A DNA stretch of 64,000 bases from Streptomyces luomodiensis. GTDB lineage: Bacteria; Actinomycetota; Actinomycetes; Streptomycetales; Streptomycetaceae. Position 1 is the stretch's first letter, and the number at the start of each line of letters is the position of its first letter. A program made the translations under genes and the position numbers. The stretch spans positions 620,001 to 684,000 of the forward strand of contig NZ_CP117522.1 of assembly GCF_031679605.1 (NCBI RefSeq), given 5' to 3'. The notes below the pieces were generated by a model, which saw only the letters and a program-made list of their open reading frames with translations, searched no databases and was not told where the DNA came from. Positions 1 through 8,797 of the stretch are shown one piece after another.

Positions 1-2
1 CG

Positions 3-494
3 CTCCAAAGCCATCCGCTCCAGGCCCTGGTCTCGGAGCTGCTGGAACCGGTGCACCCGACCGTGGTGATGTCGAACGCCGTGCATGTGTACGTCTCCCA
101 GGCCCACAAGGGCGAGCTCGTCATGGGCGCCGGCATCGACGCTTACAACGGCTACGGGCAGCGCGGCGCGTTCCACATCCTGGAGCGCCAGATGGCCGCC
201 GCGCTGGAGCTCTTCCCCGTCTTCGCGCGCGCCCACATGCTGCGCACCTGGGCCGGGATCGTCGATGTCACTCCGGACGCCTCGCCCATCGTCGGGACGA
301 CCCCCGTCGAGGACCTCTACCTCAACTGCGGCTGGGGCACCGGCGGTTTCAAGGCCACACCGGGCGTCGGCTGGGCTTACGCGCACACCATCGCCACCGG
401 CCGACCGCACCCCCGCATCGCGCCCTTCACCCTCTCCCGCTTCACCACCGGTGCCCTGGTCGACGAGCACGGCGCGGCCGCCGTCGCCCACTGA
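3..494 (+). CDS. soxB: Sarcosine oxidase subunit beta, C-terminal part (5' end outside window)
   Basis: This is the C-terminal ~163 residues of the FAD-containing beta subunit of heterotetrameric sarcosine oxidase, which oxidatively demethylates sarcosine to glycine in the cytoplasm. The frame is open from the first bases of the window and ends at a TGA at 492-494. The tail [18 protein letters not shown] is typical of the FAD-binding end of DAO-fold subunits. It is followed after 26 bp by soxD, then soxA and soxG, which is the usual sox order and fixes the identity. The start lies upstream of base 1, so length and N-terminal Rossmann motif cannot be judged. Confidence 0.9.
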   Translation, partial: LQSHPLQALVSELLEPVHPTVVMSNAVHVYVSQAHKGELVMGAGIDAYNGYGQRGAFHILERQMAAALELFPVFARAHMLRTWAGIVDVTPDASPIVGTTPVEDLYLNCGWGTGGFKATPGVGWAYAHTIATGRPHPRIAPFTLSRFTTGALVDEHGAAAVAH

Positions 495-520
495 CCACCG
501 CCCCGGCCAAGGAGGTCGAC

Positions 521-844
521 ATGCAGCTCATAGCCTGCCCCTGGTGCGGTGAGCGCGAGGACATCGAATTCCACTACGGCGGGCAGGCGCATGTCGCCTA
601 TCCCGACGACCCCTACGCGCTCGATGACGAGCAGTGGGCCCAGTACGTCTTCTTCCGCGACAACCCCAAGGGCCCGTTCGCCGAGCGGTGGGTGCACACG
701 GCCGGCTGCCGGCGCTGGTTCAACGCCCTGCGCGACACCGTCACCCACGAGTTCCTGGCGGTCTACGACATCCGCGCCACGCACCCCGCCACCACCGGCG
801 CCGCACCCGCCGCGCACCGGCGAAAGGACCAGGAGGCCGGCTGA
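521..844 (+). CDS. soxD: Sarcosine oxidase subunit delta
   Basis: A 107-residue small subunit of heterotetrameric sarcosine oxidase. In this family delta is a structural zinc-binding subunit. The expected ligands are visible: Cys6 and Cys9 in CPWC, and His59 and Cys63 near HTAGC. An AAGGAGG-like ribosome site lies just before ATG 521. The last base of the stop codon is the first base of the soxA ATG (TGATG), so translation of the two is probably coupled. The C-terminal ~20 residues (rich in Ala, Pro, Arg) form a poorly conserved tail. Confidence 0.93.
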   Translation: MQLIACPWCGEREDIEFHYGGQAHVAYPDDPYALDDEQWAQYVFFRDNPKGPFAERWVHTAGCRRWFNALRDTVTHEFLAVYDIRATHPATTGAAPAAHRRKDQEAG

Positions 845-3705
845 TGAACAACCCGTTCCGTGCCCCCGGCCACGGTCGCATCGACCGCGCCACCACACTC
901 TCCTTCACCTTCGACGGCACCGCCTACACCGGGCACCCCGGCGACACGCTCGCCTCGGCCCTGCTGGCGAACGGTGTGCACCACGTGGCACGCGGCATCA
1001 CCTACGGACGGCCGCGCGGTGTCCTGGCCGCCGGAGCCGAAGAGCCCAACGCGCTCGTACAGATCGAGGTCCCCTTCCCCGAGCCCATGCTCACCGCCAC
1101 CACCGTGGAGCTGTACGAGGGCCTCGTCGCCCGGGGCCTGTCCGGCCGGGGCCGGCTGAGCAGCCGGCCGGATCCGGCCCGCTACGACACCATGCACGCC
1201 CACTGCGACCTGCTGGTCGTCGGCGCGGGCCCGGCGGGGCTGGCCGCCACGCTGGCGGCTGCCCGGTCCGGAGCCCGCGTAATCCTCGTCGACGAACTCC
1301 CGCAGCCCGGCGGGTCGCTGCTCGGCAGCCAGGAGCTGCTCGACGGCGCACCGGCGACCGCATGGGCCGGCGAGGTGGCCGCGGAACTCGACACCCGCGA
1401 CGACGTGCGGGTCCTGCGGCGCACCACCGCCTTCGGCCACTACGACGACGGGCTCGTCCTGGCCCTGGAGAAGCGCACGGACCACCTCGGTGCCGCGGCG
1501 CCCGCCCACATCTCGCGGCAGAGGGTCTGGCGCATCCGTGCCCGGCAGGTCGTGTACGCCACCGGAGCCTACGAGCGTCCGGTCGCCTTCGACGACAACG
1601 ACCGCCCCGGGATCATGCTGGCCGGCGCGGCGCGCACCTACCTCAACCGCTTCGGTGTACGTCCCGGGCGGCAGGCCGTCGTCTTCACCACGAACGACAG
1701 CGCCTATCCGGCAGCGCTCGAACTGGCCGACGCGGGCGTGCGGGTCGCCGCGGTGATCGACGCCCGCGAGGAGGTGCCGGCGCACTGGCGCACCGCCTGC
1801 GACGAACGCGGCATCGGCGTCCGCGCCGGGCACGTCGTCACCGGCACCAGCGGCACCGACCACATCTCCCGTGCCCATGTCGCCGCCTTCCGCCGGGGAC
1901 GCCTCGGCGACCGCCAGGGCATCGAGTGTGATCTGCTGCTGGTCTCCGGCGGCTGGAACCCCGCGGTGGCTCTGTTCAGCCAGGCCCGCGGCACCCTGCG
2001 GTACGACGCCGGAACCGGCGCCTTCGTCCCCGCGCACGCGCCGGACAGCGTCCGTACGGCGGGATCGGCCGGCGGTACGTTCACCCTGGCCGGCTGTCTC
2101 GCCGACGGCGTGGACGCCGCCCGGCGGGCCCTGTCGGCCATCGGCAGGGCCTGCGGGACGGTCGCCCTGCCGGCCGCCCCTGTGCTGCCGGAGGGGGCGC
2201 CCACCCGGGTGCTCTGGCGGGTGCCGAGCCCGCAGGACGGCCAGGACGGCTCGCGGCAGTTCGTCGACCTCCAGCGCGACGCCCTCGTCTCCGACGTGCT
2301 GAGGGCGACCGGGGCGGGGTTGCGGTCGGTGGAGCACGTCAAGCGCTACACCACCATCGGCACCGCCCATGACCAGGGCCGCACATCGGGCGTCATGACC
2401 TCGGGCATCCTCGCCGAGGCGCTGGGGGTGGACGTCGCCGACCTCGGCACCACCCGTTTCCGGCCGCCTGCCGTGCCGGTCGCCTTCGCCGCCCTCGCGG
2501 GCCGCGACCGCGGGGAACTGTTCGACCCGGTCCGGGTGACCGCGCTGCATCCGTGGCATGTCGCGCACGGCGCCCTGTTCGAGGACGTCGGCCAGTGGAA
2601 ACGTCCCTGGTACTACCCCCAGCCGGGCGAGACCATGGAGGAGGCGGTGCTGCGCGAGTGCCGGGCCGCCCGCACCGGCGTCGCGATGATGGACGGCTCC
2701 ACGCTCGGCACGATCGATGTGCAGGGCCCGGACGCCGGTGTACTGCTGGACCGGCTCTACACGAACATGATGAGCACCCTCGCGGTGGGCCGGATCCGCT
2801 ACGGCGTGATGTGCGGCGTCGACGGCATGGTCATCGACGACGGCACCGTGATCCGCGTGGCCGAGCGGGAGTTCCTGCTGACCACGACCACCGGCAACGC
2901 GGCCAAGGTCCTGGCCTGGATGGAGGAGTGGCTCCAGACGGAGTGGCCCGGCCTGCGCGTGCACCTCACCTCGGTCACCGAGCACTGGGCGACCATCCCG
3001 CTGGTGGGCCCCCGCTCCCGCGACGTCCTGGCCCTGGTGGCGCCCGGCCTGGACGTCGGCAAGGCCGCGTTCCCGTTCATGTCATGGCGCGACGCCACCG
3101 TCGCCGGTGTCCCGGCGCGGGTGTGCCGCATCAGCTTCTCCGGTGAACTCGCCTACGAGATCAACGTCCCCGCCTGGGACGGCCTCACGGTGTGGCAGGC
3201 CCTCCTCACGGCCGGCGGCCCGTTCGGCATCACCCCGTACGGCACCGAGACCATGCACGTGCTGCGCGCCGAGAAGGCGTACCCGATCATCGGGCAGGAC
3301 ACCGACGGCACCATCACCCCGCAGGACCTGGGCATGTCGTGGGTCGTGTCCAAGAAGAAGCCGGACTTCATCGGCAAGCGGTCCTTCACCCGTGCGGAGA
3401 ACCAGCGCGAGGACCGCAAGCAGCTGGTGGGCCTGCTGCCGGCCGACGAACGGGTCCTGCTGCCCGAAGGCGCCCAGATCATCGCCACCAGCAGCGTTCC
3501 CCAGCCGCCGGTGCCCATGCTGGGCCATGTCACCTCCAGCTACCGCAGCGACGCCCTCCGGCGCACGTTCGCCCTGGCCCTGGTGCGCTCGGGAACCCGG
3601 CGCATCGGCGAAACCCTCTACGTCCCGCTGGATGGCCGGACCGTCCCGGTGACCGTGACCGACCCCGTGCTCTTCGACAAGGAGGGAACTCGCCGTGACG
3701 GTTGA
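844..3705 (+). CDS. soxA: Sarcosine oxidase subunit alpha
   Basis: A 953-residue large subunit that binds NAD+ and carries the folate-dependent half of the reaction, passing the one-carbon unit from sarcosine to tetrahydrofolate. An N-terminal ferredoxin-like fold (about 15-75) lacks cluster cysteines, as usual for the family. It is followed by a Rossmann dinucleotide site with GAGPAG at residues 128-133, a pyridine-nucleotide oxidoreductase domain to about 480, and a C-terminal GcvT/aminomethyltransferase-like folate domain (about 570-950). The open frame extends upstream to 634, but ATG 844 is chosen because it overlaps the soxD stop and begins the conserved N-terminus. The C-terminus overlaps the soxG start by 11 bp. 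Confidence 0.94.
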   Translation: MNNPFRAPGHGRIDRATTLSFTFDGTAYTGHPGDTLASALLANGVHHVARGITYGRPRGVLAAGAEEPNALVQIEVPFPEPMLTATTVELYEGLVARGLSGRGRLSSRPDPARYDTMHAHCDLLVVGAGPAGLAATLAAARSGARVILVDELPQPGGSLLGSQELLDGAPATAWAGEVAAELDTRDDVRVLRRTTAFGHYDDGLVLALEKRTDHLGAAAPAHISRQRVWRIRARQVVYATGAYERPVAFDDNDRPGIMLAGAARTYLNRFGVRPGRQAVVFTTNDSAYPAALELADAGVRVAAVIDAREEVPAHWRTACDERGIGVRAGHVVTGTSGTDHISRAHVAAFRRGRLGDRQGIECDLLLVSGGWNPAVALFSQARGTLRYDAGTGAFVPAHAPDSVRTAGSAGGTFTLAGCLADGVDAARRALSAIGRACGTVALPAAPVLPEGAPTRVLWRVPSPQDGQDGSRQFVDLQRDALVSDVLRATGAGLRSVEHVKRYTTIGTAHDQGRTSGVMTSGILAEALGVDVADLGTTRFRPPAVPVAFAALAGRDRGELFDPVRVTALHPWHVAHGALFEDVGQWKRPWYYPQPGETMEEAVLRECRAARTGVAMMDGSTLGTIDVQGPDAGVLLDRLYTNMMSTLAVGRIRYGVMCGVDGMVIDDGTVIRVAEREFLLTTTTGNAAKVLAWMEEWLQTEWPGLRVHLTSVTEHWATIPLVGPRSRDVLALVAPGLDVGKAAFPFMSWRDATVAGVPARVCRISFSGELAYEINVPAWDGLTVWQALLTAGGPFGITPYGTETMHVLRAEKAYPIIGQDTDGTITPQDLGMSWVVSKKKPDFIGKRSFTRAENQREDRKQLVGLLPADERVLLPEGAQIIATSSVPQPPVPMLGHVTSSYRSDALRRTFALALVRSGTRRIGETLYVPLDGRTVPVTVTDPVLFDKEGTRRDG

Positions 3706-4288
3706 GACGTCCACGCGTGTCAGTCCCCTGTCCGCGTGGCAGGACCGCCTGGCGCGGCTGCCGGCCGGGCTGCGGGTGCGGGAACTGCCCTTCCTGACCC
3801 AGCTCACCCTGCGGGTGGAGCCGGGCGGTGCCGCGGCGAAGGCCGTCGAGGCCGCCCTGGACACCGCCCTGCCGGGCCCGGTGCGCGCCGAGTCGTCGGG
3901 CGACGTCACGGTGGTGTGGCTGGGCCCGGACGAATGGCTGCTGGTGGCCCCCGACGGCCGGCGGCACGAGCTGCTCACCCGGCTGCGTACGGCCATCGGG
4001 GAGGAGTTCGCCACCGTCACCGACGTCTCGGCGCAGCGCACCACGCTGGCCCTGTCCGGGCCTCTCGTCCGCACGGTGCTGGCCCACGGCTGTGCCATCG
4101 ATCTGGATCCGCGGGTGACACCCGTCGGCGCCTGTCCGACCACACTGCTGGCGCGGGCCCCGGTCACCCTCGTGGTGCGCGCGGAGGGGGCGTCCGCCGT
4201 CTGGCTGCTGGTCCGCTCGTCCTTCGCCTCCTACCTGGCCACCTGGCTGCTCGACGCCTGCACGGAATACCGGGGAGGCGCTGGGTGA
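3695..4288 (+). CDS. soxG: Sarcosine oxidase subunit gamma
   Basis: A 197-residue gamma subunit, the fourth and smallest catalytic-complex component after delta; it packs against alpha and has a GcvT-like fold in solved family structures. Conserved features seen are WLGPDEWLL near residue 70 and TDVSAQRTTLALSG in the middle. The GTG start at 3695 overlaps the end of soxA by 11 bp, and a GGAGG lies just upstream (3682-3686). This completes a soxBDAG operon. No formyl-THF deformylase or glyA follows on this side; the next sequence is a pseudogene scrap on the other strand. Confidence 0.88.
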   Translation: MTVETSTRVSPLSAWQDRLARLPAGLRVRELPFLTQLTLRVEPGGAAAKAVEAALDTALPGPVRAESSGDVTVVWLGPDEWLLVAPDGRRHELLTRLRTAIGEEFATVTDVSAQRTTLALSGPLVRTVLAHGCAIDLDPRVTPVGACPTTLLARAPVTLVVRAEGASAVWLLVRSSFASYLATWLLDACTEYRGGAG

Positions 4289-4298
4289 GCGGCCCGGT

Positions 4299-4470
4299 TC
4301 AGGTCGCGGTCGCGGCCGCCGCGGCCCGGCCGGCGGCGCGGCCCGAGAACAGGCAGCCGCACGAGGAAGGTGCCCTCCAGGGAGCGGTAGCCGTGCACTC
4401 CGCCGCCGCCGAAGCCCGACACCTCGCCGGCCGCGTACAGGCCGGTGACCGGCGGCTGATCCCGGCGGGG
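4299..4470 (-). pseudogene. C-terminal remnant of an FAD-binding dehydrogenase (KstD/fumarate-reductase flavoprotein type)
   Basis: Read on the minus strand, about 4440 to 4350 encodes LYAAGEVSGFGGGGVHGYR followed by SLEGTFL. That is the hallmark C-terminal FAD-binding segment of 3-ketosteroid-dehydrogenase-like flavoproteins. The expected continuation, GCLFSGRAAGRAAA, is present but in a different frame, so an indel falls at about 4367-4371. Nothing homologous is seen upstream: before about 4470 the frame turns into unrelated sequence. This is therefore a broken C-terminal scrap left by a deletion, convergent with the sox operon. It is unlikely to be expressed as a functional protein. Confidence 0.65.
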
Positions 4471-4648
4471 GAGGCGGAATTGTCTGTGGGGTTCTCCATG
4501 GGCTGCCTTCCGGAAGGGGGGTTCGAAAGGGTGCGGGAGACACGAGGGGGTTGCCGCGGCGGCAACGTGTTACCGACGGTAGCCCAGAGGGTGCGGGGCC
4601 GCCAGAGTCCTGTCCCAGGAGCGATGCGGTGTCCCGGAGCGCGGCCGG

Positions 4649-5038
4649 TCAGCCCCCGCCGCCCGGTGACGTCCCGGGCGAGGCGCGCCGCTGCCGCGGG
4701 GTGAAGGTGTACAGGTCGAGGATGTCGGGCAGCGGTGCGACACCGGGGCCGCCCGCCCGGATCCAGGCCGCGATGTCCTCGGTCGCGTCCGGGTCGTTGA
4801 CCAGGCCGAGCCACACCGGCCTGGCGCCGGCGGCGCGCCCGGCGGCCGACGGCTGCACCACGATCACATTGGCCTGATCGCACACGTCCAGGCACCCGGA
4901 GACGCGCACGGGCGCCTCCTGCCCCAGGCGCGCGGTCTGCGCGGTGTGGTCGATCCCGGTCACCTTGGGGCTGCCGCAGCAGCAGTCCCGGCACATGGTC
5001 ACCCGGCACGGCACCGGGTCGCTCGGCCCGTTGGGCAT
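4649..5038 (-). CDS. (2Fe-2S) ferredoxin domain protein under B12 riboswitch control
   Basis: A 129-residue thioredoxin-fold 2Fe-2S ferredoxin. Cysteines in CRDCCCGS (16, 19, 20, 21) and in GCLDVC (49 and 53) resemble the cluster ligands of this small ferredoxin family found near cobalamin genes in actinomycetes. ATG 5038 is preferred because it begins the conserved N-terminus and has GGAGGAGGG 10-18 bp upstream; the open frame continues to 5278 but would run through the riboswitch. The upstream leader is a cobalamin riboswitch, so expression should fall when B12 is plentiful. Its electron partner is unknown; no other B12 gene is adjacent in this window. Confidence 0.82.
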   Translation of the reverse strand: MPNGPSDPVPCRVTMCRDCCCGSPKVTGIDHTAQTARLGQEAPVRVSGCLDVCDQANVIVVQPSAAGRAAGARPVWLGLVNDPDATEDIAAWIRAGGPGVAPLPDILDLYTFTPRQRRASPGTSPGGGG

Positions 5039-5088
5039 GGCGCATCGCCCTCCTCCGGGGAAGTCCGCCCCGGTTGCGTCGAGGAGGC

Positions 5089-5295
5089 GACCGCGTGAGT
5101 CTCCTGGCTCTCGGGTCGATGCTCGTCCCGGCCTTCCCACCCGCGTGCGGGCAGTGGCCTGTTCGGGATCCGCTCGCCGATCACAGTGGCGGTACCGCGC
5201 CGGATTCACACCGGCTTCCTCGTTCCGCCGTCGCCCATGTCGCCCGGCATCATCCCATCCCGGGCTCCGCCATGCCACGGGACCCCCGCCGCGGC
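5089..5295 (-). ncRNA. Cobalamin (B12) riboswitch
   Basis: On the minus strand the leader contains, in order, the conserved blocks GAAGCCGGTGTGAATCC (near 5220-5203), GCCACTGTGA (5190-5181) and the B12-box-like GCCAGGAGACTCACGC (5108-5093). These are diagnostic of the class-I cobalamin aptamer. Downstream, CCTCCTC (complement of 5081-5087) can pair with the GAGGAGG ribosome site of the ferredoxin gene (complement of about 5049-5055). This suggests control of translation by sequestering the ribosome site rather than by a terminator. Confidence 0.92.
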
Positions 5296-5318
5296 CCCGG
5301 GCGAGGGCGATGGGCAGG

Positions 5319-7289
5319 TCAGTTCCGGCGGACCGGTGCGCCCGCGAGCAGTTCGGCCAGGCCCTGGCGGGTGGCCGCCAGCACCACGCGGTCCTGTGGC
5401 CGCAGGACGTAACCGGGGTGCAGGTCCCACACCAGGGCGGGTTCCTGGGCGACGCCGTCGTGCGAGGGTGCCGCGGCGAGGTCGCGCTGCCGGTCCGCGG
5501 GTTCCGCCGCGTCCAGTGCGATCACCCGCCAGGCGCCCGGCGCGAACGCCTCGGCGACGGTACGGCCCTCCAGCCGCGGATGTCCGGCCACATGCAGGGC
5601 GGCGAAGAGCAGCACCCTGCGCTCGATCGGTATGGCACCGAGGACCTGACGCCCCATCATCGCCCCGGCGAAGGCGGGCGCCGCCAGGGAGGAGACGCTG
5701 CGGCTGCGGGTCAGGGCCTGCGGATGGGCCGCGCGCAGGGTGCGGTAGACGGCGGTGGCGAAGCCGTCGTCGTACAGGCGCAGCGCCACCCGCAGACGGG
5801 GTTTGACCGAGCGGGCGTACAGCGTCGCCTCCAGGTTGGTGGTGTCCACGCTGGTCAGGGCCAGCAGGGCATGGGCTCGCTGGATCTTGGCGGCCTCCAG
5901 GACGCCCTCCTGGGTGACATCGCCGACCACGGTCGGCACCCCCAGCTCGCGGGCCAGCGGGATGCCACGCGCACCGGGGTCCTCTTCCACGCACACCACG
6001 GGGATGTCCATCTCCCGGAGTCTGGCCAGCACACGGGTGCCGATTTTGCCGAGTCCGAGCAGGACGACATGGCCGGAGAGGCCGCGTGGCGGGCGGCGCA
6101 GCGTGGAGGCGGTGCGGAAGGTGCCCAGCGCCTCGAGCGCGGCGGCCACCAGGACGGGCAGCAGGAGCAGTCCGGCCAGCCCGGACAGCAATTGGACGAT
6201 CTTGCGTGCGGTCGGCTCGTCGAGCGCCGGATCGTCGATGGCCAGCACGTCCAGCACCGTCAGGTAGGCCGCGCGGAGCAGACCGACCCCGGTGACCTGC
6301 CAGGAGACGAGGGTGAGCGCGAGCACGGCGGCCGCCATTCCGGCGACGGACCAGCGCAGCCGGCGGGAGAACAGCGAGGCGAGCGGAAGTCTGCGGCTGC
6401 CCAGCCGGCGTGGCGGCAGTGGCGGGCCGATGGCGGAGATGGCCTCGAGCACCACCGTGTCGCGGCCGGTGGCGGCGGCGACCTCCGCGTCGCCGGGCAG
6501 CAGCATGGGCCGCTCGTCCCCGCTGCTGTCCGAGCCCTCACTGCCGCCGGGGTCGCTGGTGGTGGACGACAGCAGGGCGAGGGTGCACAGTCCGGGGCGG
6601 GCGACCTCGTCCGGGCCGGACGGGCTGCGCTCGGCCGCGCGCAGCAGCAGCCCGTCGGCCTGGAGCACCTTGCTGGTGCCCGCGACGGCGGTGGCCGCCA
6701 GGGCGGGGGCCACGGTGTCGGCGTCCGACAGCACGGTGGTGGTGGCGTCCAGCTCCGCGGCGTCGATGCCGGGGTCGGCGACCCGTGCCGCCTCGTCGAG
6801 GAGTTCCTCCAGGTGCTGGCCGAGTTTGCGGTTGTAGAGCCGGATGACCAGCCGCAGCCGGGGGTTGAGGCGGCGGGCCCGCAGCGCCGCGTGGATGTTG
6901 GTCTCGTCGTCCTCGTGGACCAGGGCGAGCGCCGTCGCCTGTGCCGCGCCCGCCTCGGTCAGCACCTCGTCGTCCAGGTCGGGGGCCTCCATGACCCGCA
7001 CTCCCCCGTCCGAGGCGGTGTGGTCGGTGGTCTGCCGGGGCACCGGGACCCGGCCGACCGCCGCGGTGAACCGGCCGAAGAACGCGGAGGTGCGGCCGCC
7101 GGACCGCCATCCCACCGTCCCCCGCCCGGTGGGGTCGGCCAGGGGGACACCGCCCGGGATGACGACCGTCACCCGCGCCCGGTAGACGTCGTGGAGCTCG
7201 GCGGCCAGGCGGTGGGCGAGCGCGTCGTCACCGCAGACGACCATGTGTGCCGCCCCCGAGGGGGACGGCGGGGTGGAGGTGGAGAACAC
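5319..7289 (-). CDS. TrkA/RCK double NAD-binding domain membrane protein
   Basis: About 656 residues. An N-terminal RCK/TrkA-N Rossmann domain (MVVCGDDALAHRLAAEL) is followed by a linker, two membrane segments in the middle (one in LRWSVAGMAAAVLALTLV, one in LLSGLAGLLLLPVLVAAAL), then a second RCK domain starting HVVLLGLGKIGTRVLA. The layout resembles a two-TM potassium channel embedded between RCK domains, but no TVGYG-type selectivity filter is seen between the helices. It may be a regulatory or CASTOR/POLLUX-like ion-flux protein. The start is uncertain: GTG 7289 has GGGGGG about 10 bp upstream, ATG 7244 begins the Rossmann strand, and the frame is open to 7457. Confidence 0.75.
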   Translation of the reverse strand: MFSTSTPPSPSGAAHMVVCGDDALAHRLAAELHDVYRARVTVVIPGGVPLADPTGRGTVGWRSGGRTSAFFGRFTAAVGRVPVPRQTTDHTASDGGVRVMEAPDLDDEVLTEAGAAQATALALVHEDDETNIHAALRARRLNPRLRLVIRLYNRKLGQHLEELLDEAARVADPGIDAAELDATTTVLSDADTVAPALAATAVAGTSKVLQADGLLLRAAERSPSGPDEVARPGLCTLALLSSTTSDPGGSEGSDSSGDERPMLLPGDAEVAAATGRDTVVLEAISAIGPPLPPRRLGSRRLPLASLFSRRLRWSVAGMAAAVLALTLVSWQVTGVGLLRAAYLTVLDVLAIDDPALDEPTARKIVQLLSGLAGLLLLPVLVAAALEALGTFRTASTLRRPPRGLSGHVVLLGLGKIGTRVLARLREMDIPVVCVEEDPGARGIPLARELGVPTVVGDVTQEGVLEAAKIQRAHALLALTSVDTTNLEATLYARSVKPRLRVALRLYDDGFATAVYRTLRAAHPQALTRSRSVSSLAAPAFAGAMMGRQVLGAIPIERRVLLFAALHVAGHPRLEGRTVAEAFAPGAWRVIALDAAEPADRQRDLAAAPSHDGVAQEPALVWDLHPGYVLRPQDRVVLAATRQGLAELLAGAPVRRN

Positions 7290-7466
7290 GACGGCGAAGC
7301 CCCCCGTTGGTCCATGGTGTTCGTTGATCAGCTCCGGGCGGGGTACGACGGCCACAGGCGTCCGGCGGCCGGCGCGTCCGTCCCGGCGGTCATGATCAGA
7401 CCGTACCTGGTGGACGGTTGCGGGGAGTTGGCCACGGGCGCGGGACGGTCCGGGCACCCCGGCCCC

Positions 7467-7643
7467 TCACTCCCTGGCGGCTCCGCAACGCGCGCAGCGG
7501 TCGAAGGGGGCGGTGTCCTGGATCGCGCCACATGCGGCGCAGACCTTGTCCAGCCAGCAGGCGGACTCCCCGCCCTCGGGCTCCGCGGGCGCCGGGCGTG
7601 CCGCCTCCGGGTCCGGGCCGTCGGGCCGAGCCGTACCGCTCAT
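7467..7643 (-). CDS. Small zinc-ribbon protein
   Basis: A 58-residue ORF starting ATG 7643 and ending TGA at 7467. An acidic, proline-rich N-terminal half (Pro, Glu, Gly, Ala) is followed by a compact four-cysteine zinc ribbon: CAAC (residues 35 and 38) and CARC (50 and 53). GGAGGCGC lies just upstream of the start. Codon third positions are G/C, supporting coding. Such mini zinc ribbons are common and mostly uncharacterised in actinomycetes. It sits between the PHP protein and the RCK protein on the same strand. Function unknown. Confidence 0.7.
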   Translation of the reverse strand: MSGTARPDGPDPEAARPAPAEPEGGESACWLDKVCAACGAIQDTAPFDRCARCGAARE

Positions 7644-7718
7644 CGTGTGCGCCTCCCCTGCGGACCGTGTGTGCGGCAGATCCTACCGACGCCCCCGCGC
7701 GGTGGCTCGTCGCGGACC

Positions 7719-8765
7719 TCAGCTCGTGCGGCTCGGCCGGCGCGGGGGCCGCCGGGTACGGGTCCACTCCACCAGCTGCCGGGCCGTCCAGGTGGTGATG
7801 ACGCGCTCCTTCGGCACCCCGCAGGCGGTGGCCCGGTCGCATCCGTAGGGCTGCCAGTCGAGCTGGCCGGGCGCGTGCGCGTCGGTGTCGATGGAGAAAT
7901 ACGTCCCCGCCCGCACGGCCTCCCGGAGCAGCCGGCGCGGTGGATCCAGCCGCTCCGGACGGCAGTTGATCTCCACGGCGGTGCCCTTCGCCGCGCAGGC
8001 GCCGAAGACCTCCTCGTGGTCGAAGGCCGACTCCGGGCGTTTCCCGCCGACCAGCCGTCCGGTGCAGTGGCCCAGCACATCGACCAGCGGATCGCTGACG
8101 GCGGTGACCATCCGGCGGGTCATCTGGCGGGCCTCCATCCGCAGCTTGGAGTGGACCGAGGCCACCACCACATCCAGCCGGTCCAGCAACTCCGGCTCCT
8201 GGTCCAGGGAGCCGTCGGGCAGGATGTCCACCTCGATCCCGGTGAGCAGCCGGAAGGGGGCGAGCTTGTCGCGCAGCTCCGCCACCACCTCCAGCTGAGC
8301 GCGCAGCCGGTCCGCCGAGAGGCCGCGGGCCACCGTCAGCCGCGGGGAGTGGTCGGTGAGCACCGCCCACTGGTGGCCCAGCCGCGCCGCCGTACGGGCC
8401 ATCAGCTCGATCGGGGAACCGCCGTCGGACCAGTCCGAGTGCATATGGCAGTCGCCGCGCAGCGCGGCGCGCAGCCGCGCCGCGTCCCGGTCGAGCTCAC
8501 ACCCGGTCCCGGCGGCCTCGGCCTCCAGCTTCGCCAGGTAGCCGGGCACCTCTCCGGTCAGCGCCTCCTGGACCACCTGGGAGGTCTTCGGGCCGAGCCC
8601 CTTCAGCGACCGGAGGGTGCCGTTCGCGGCACGCCGCTCCACCTCCTGGGGGTCCAGTGCGGCGAGCACCTCCTGGGCCGTGCGGAAGGCGCGCACCCGG
8701 TAGGTCGGCGACTGGGCGCGCTCCAGCAGGAACCCGATGCGGTCCAGGGCCTCCAGCGGGTCCAT
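7719..8765 (-). CDS. PHP-domain phosphoesterase with N-terminal HhH (PolX-like) module
   Basis: A 348-residue protein. The N-terminal ~90 residues resemble the helix-hairpin-helix 8-kDa region of family X polymerases (LKGLGPKTSQVVQEAL). The rest is a PHP domain with metal-ligand motifs: GDCHMHSDWSDGG, LTDHSPR, GIEVDI, HSK, GHCTG, INC and DTDAH. There is no polymerase palm, so it looks like a PolX C-terminal PHP fused to HhH, probably a DNA-repair-associated or general metallo-phosphoesterase. It follows the GH65 gene by 33 bp and may be co-transcribed. Substrate not predictable from sequence alone. Confidence 0.85.
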   Translation of the reverse strand: MDPLEALDRIGFLLERAQSPTYRVRAFRTAQEVLAALDPQEVERRAANGTLRSLKGLGPKTSQVVQEALTGEVPGYLAKLEAEAAGTGCELDRDAARLRAALRGDCHMHSDWSDGGSPIELMARTAARLGHQWAVLTDHSPRLTVARGLSADRLRAQLEVVAELRDKLAPFRLLTGIEVDILPDGSLDQEPELLDRLDVVVASVHSKLRMEARQMTRRMVTAVSDPLVDVLGHCTGRLVGGKRPESAFDHEEVFGACAAKGTAVEINCRPERLDPPRRLLREAVRAGTYFSIDTDAHAPGQLDWQPYGCDRATACGVPKERVITTWTARQLVEWTRTRRPPRRPSRTS

Positions 8766-8797
8766 CGCGCACTCCTCGCTCGGTGGGCGTCCGCGTC

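Noticed and set aside
549..1931. 460-codon Arg/Pro-rich frame overlapping soxD and soxA
   Set aside because: Out-of-frame shadow of the sox genes.
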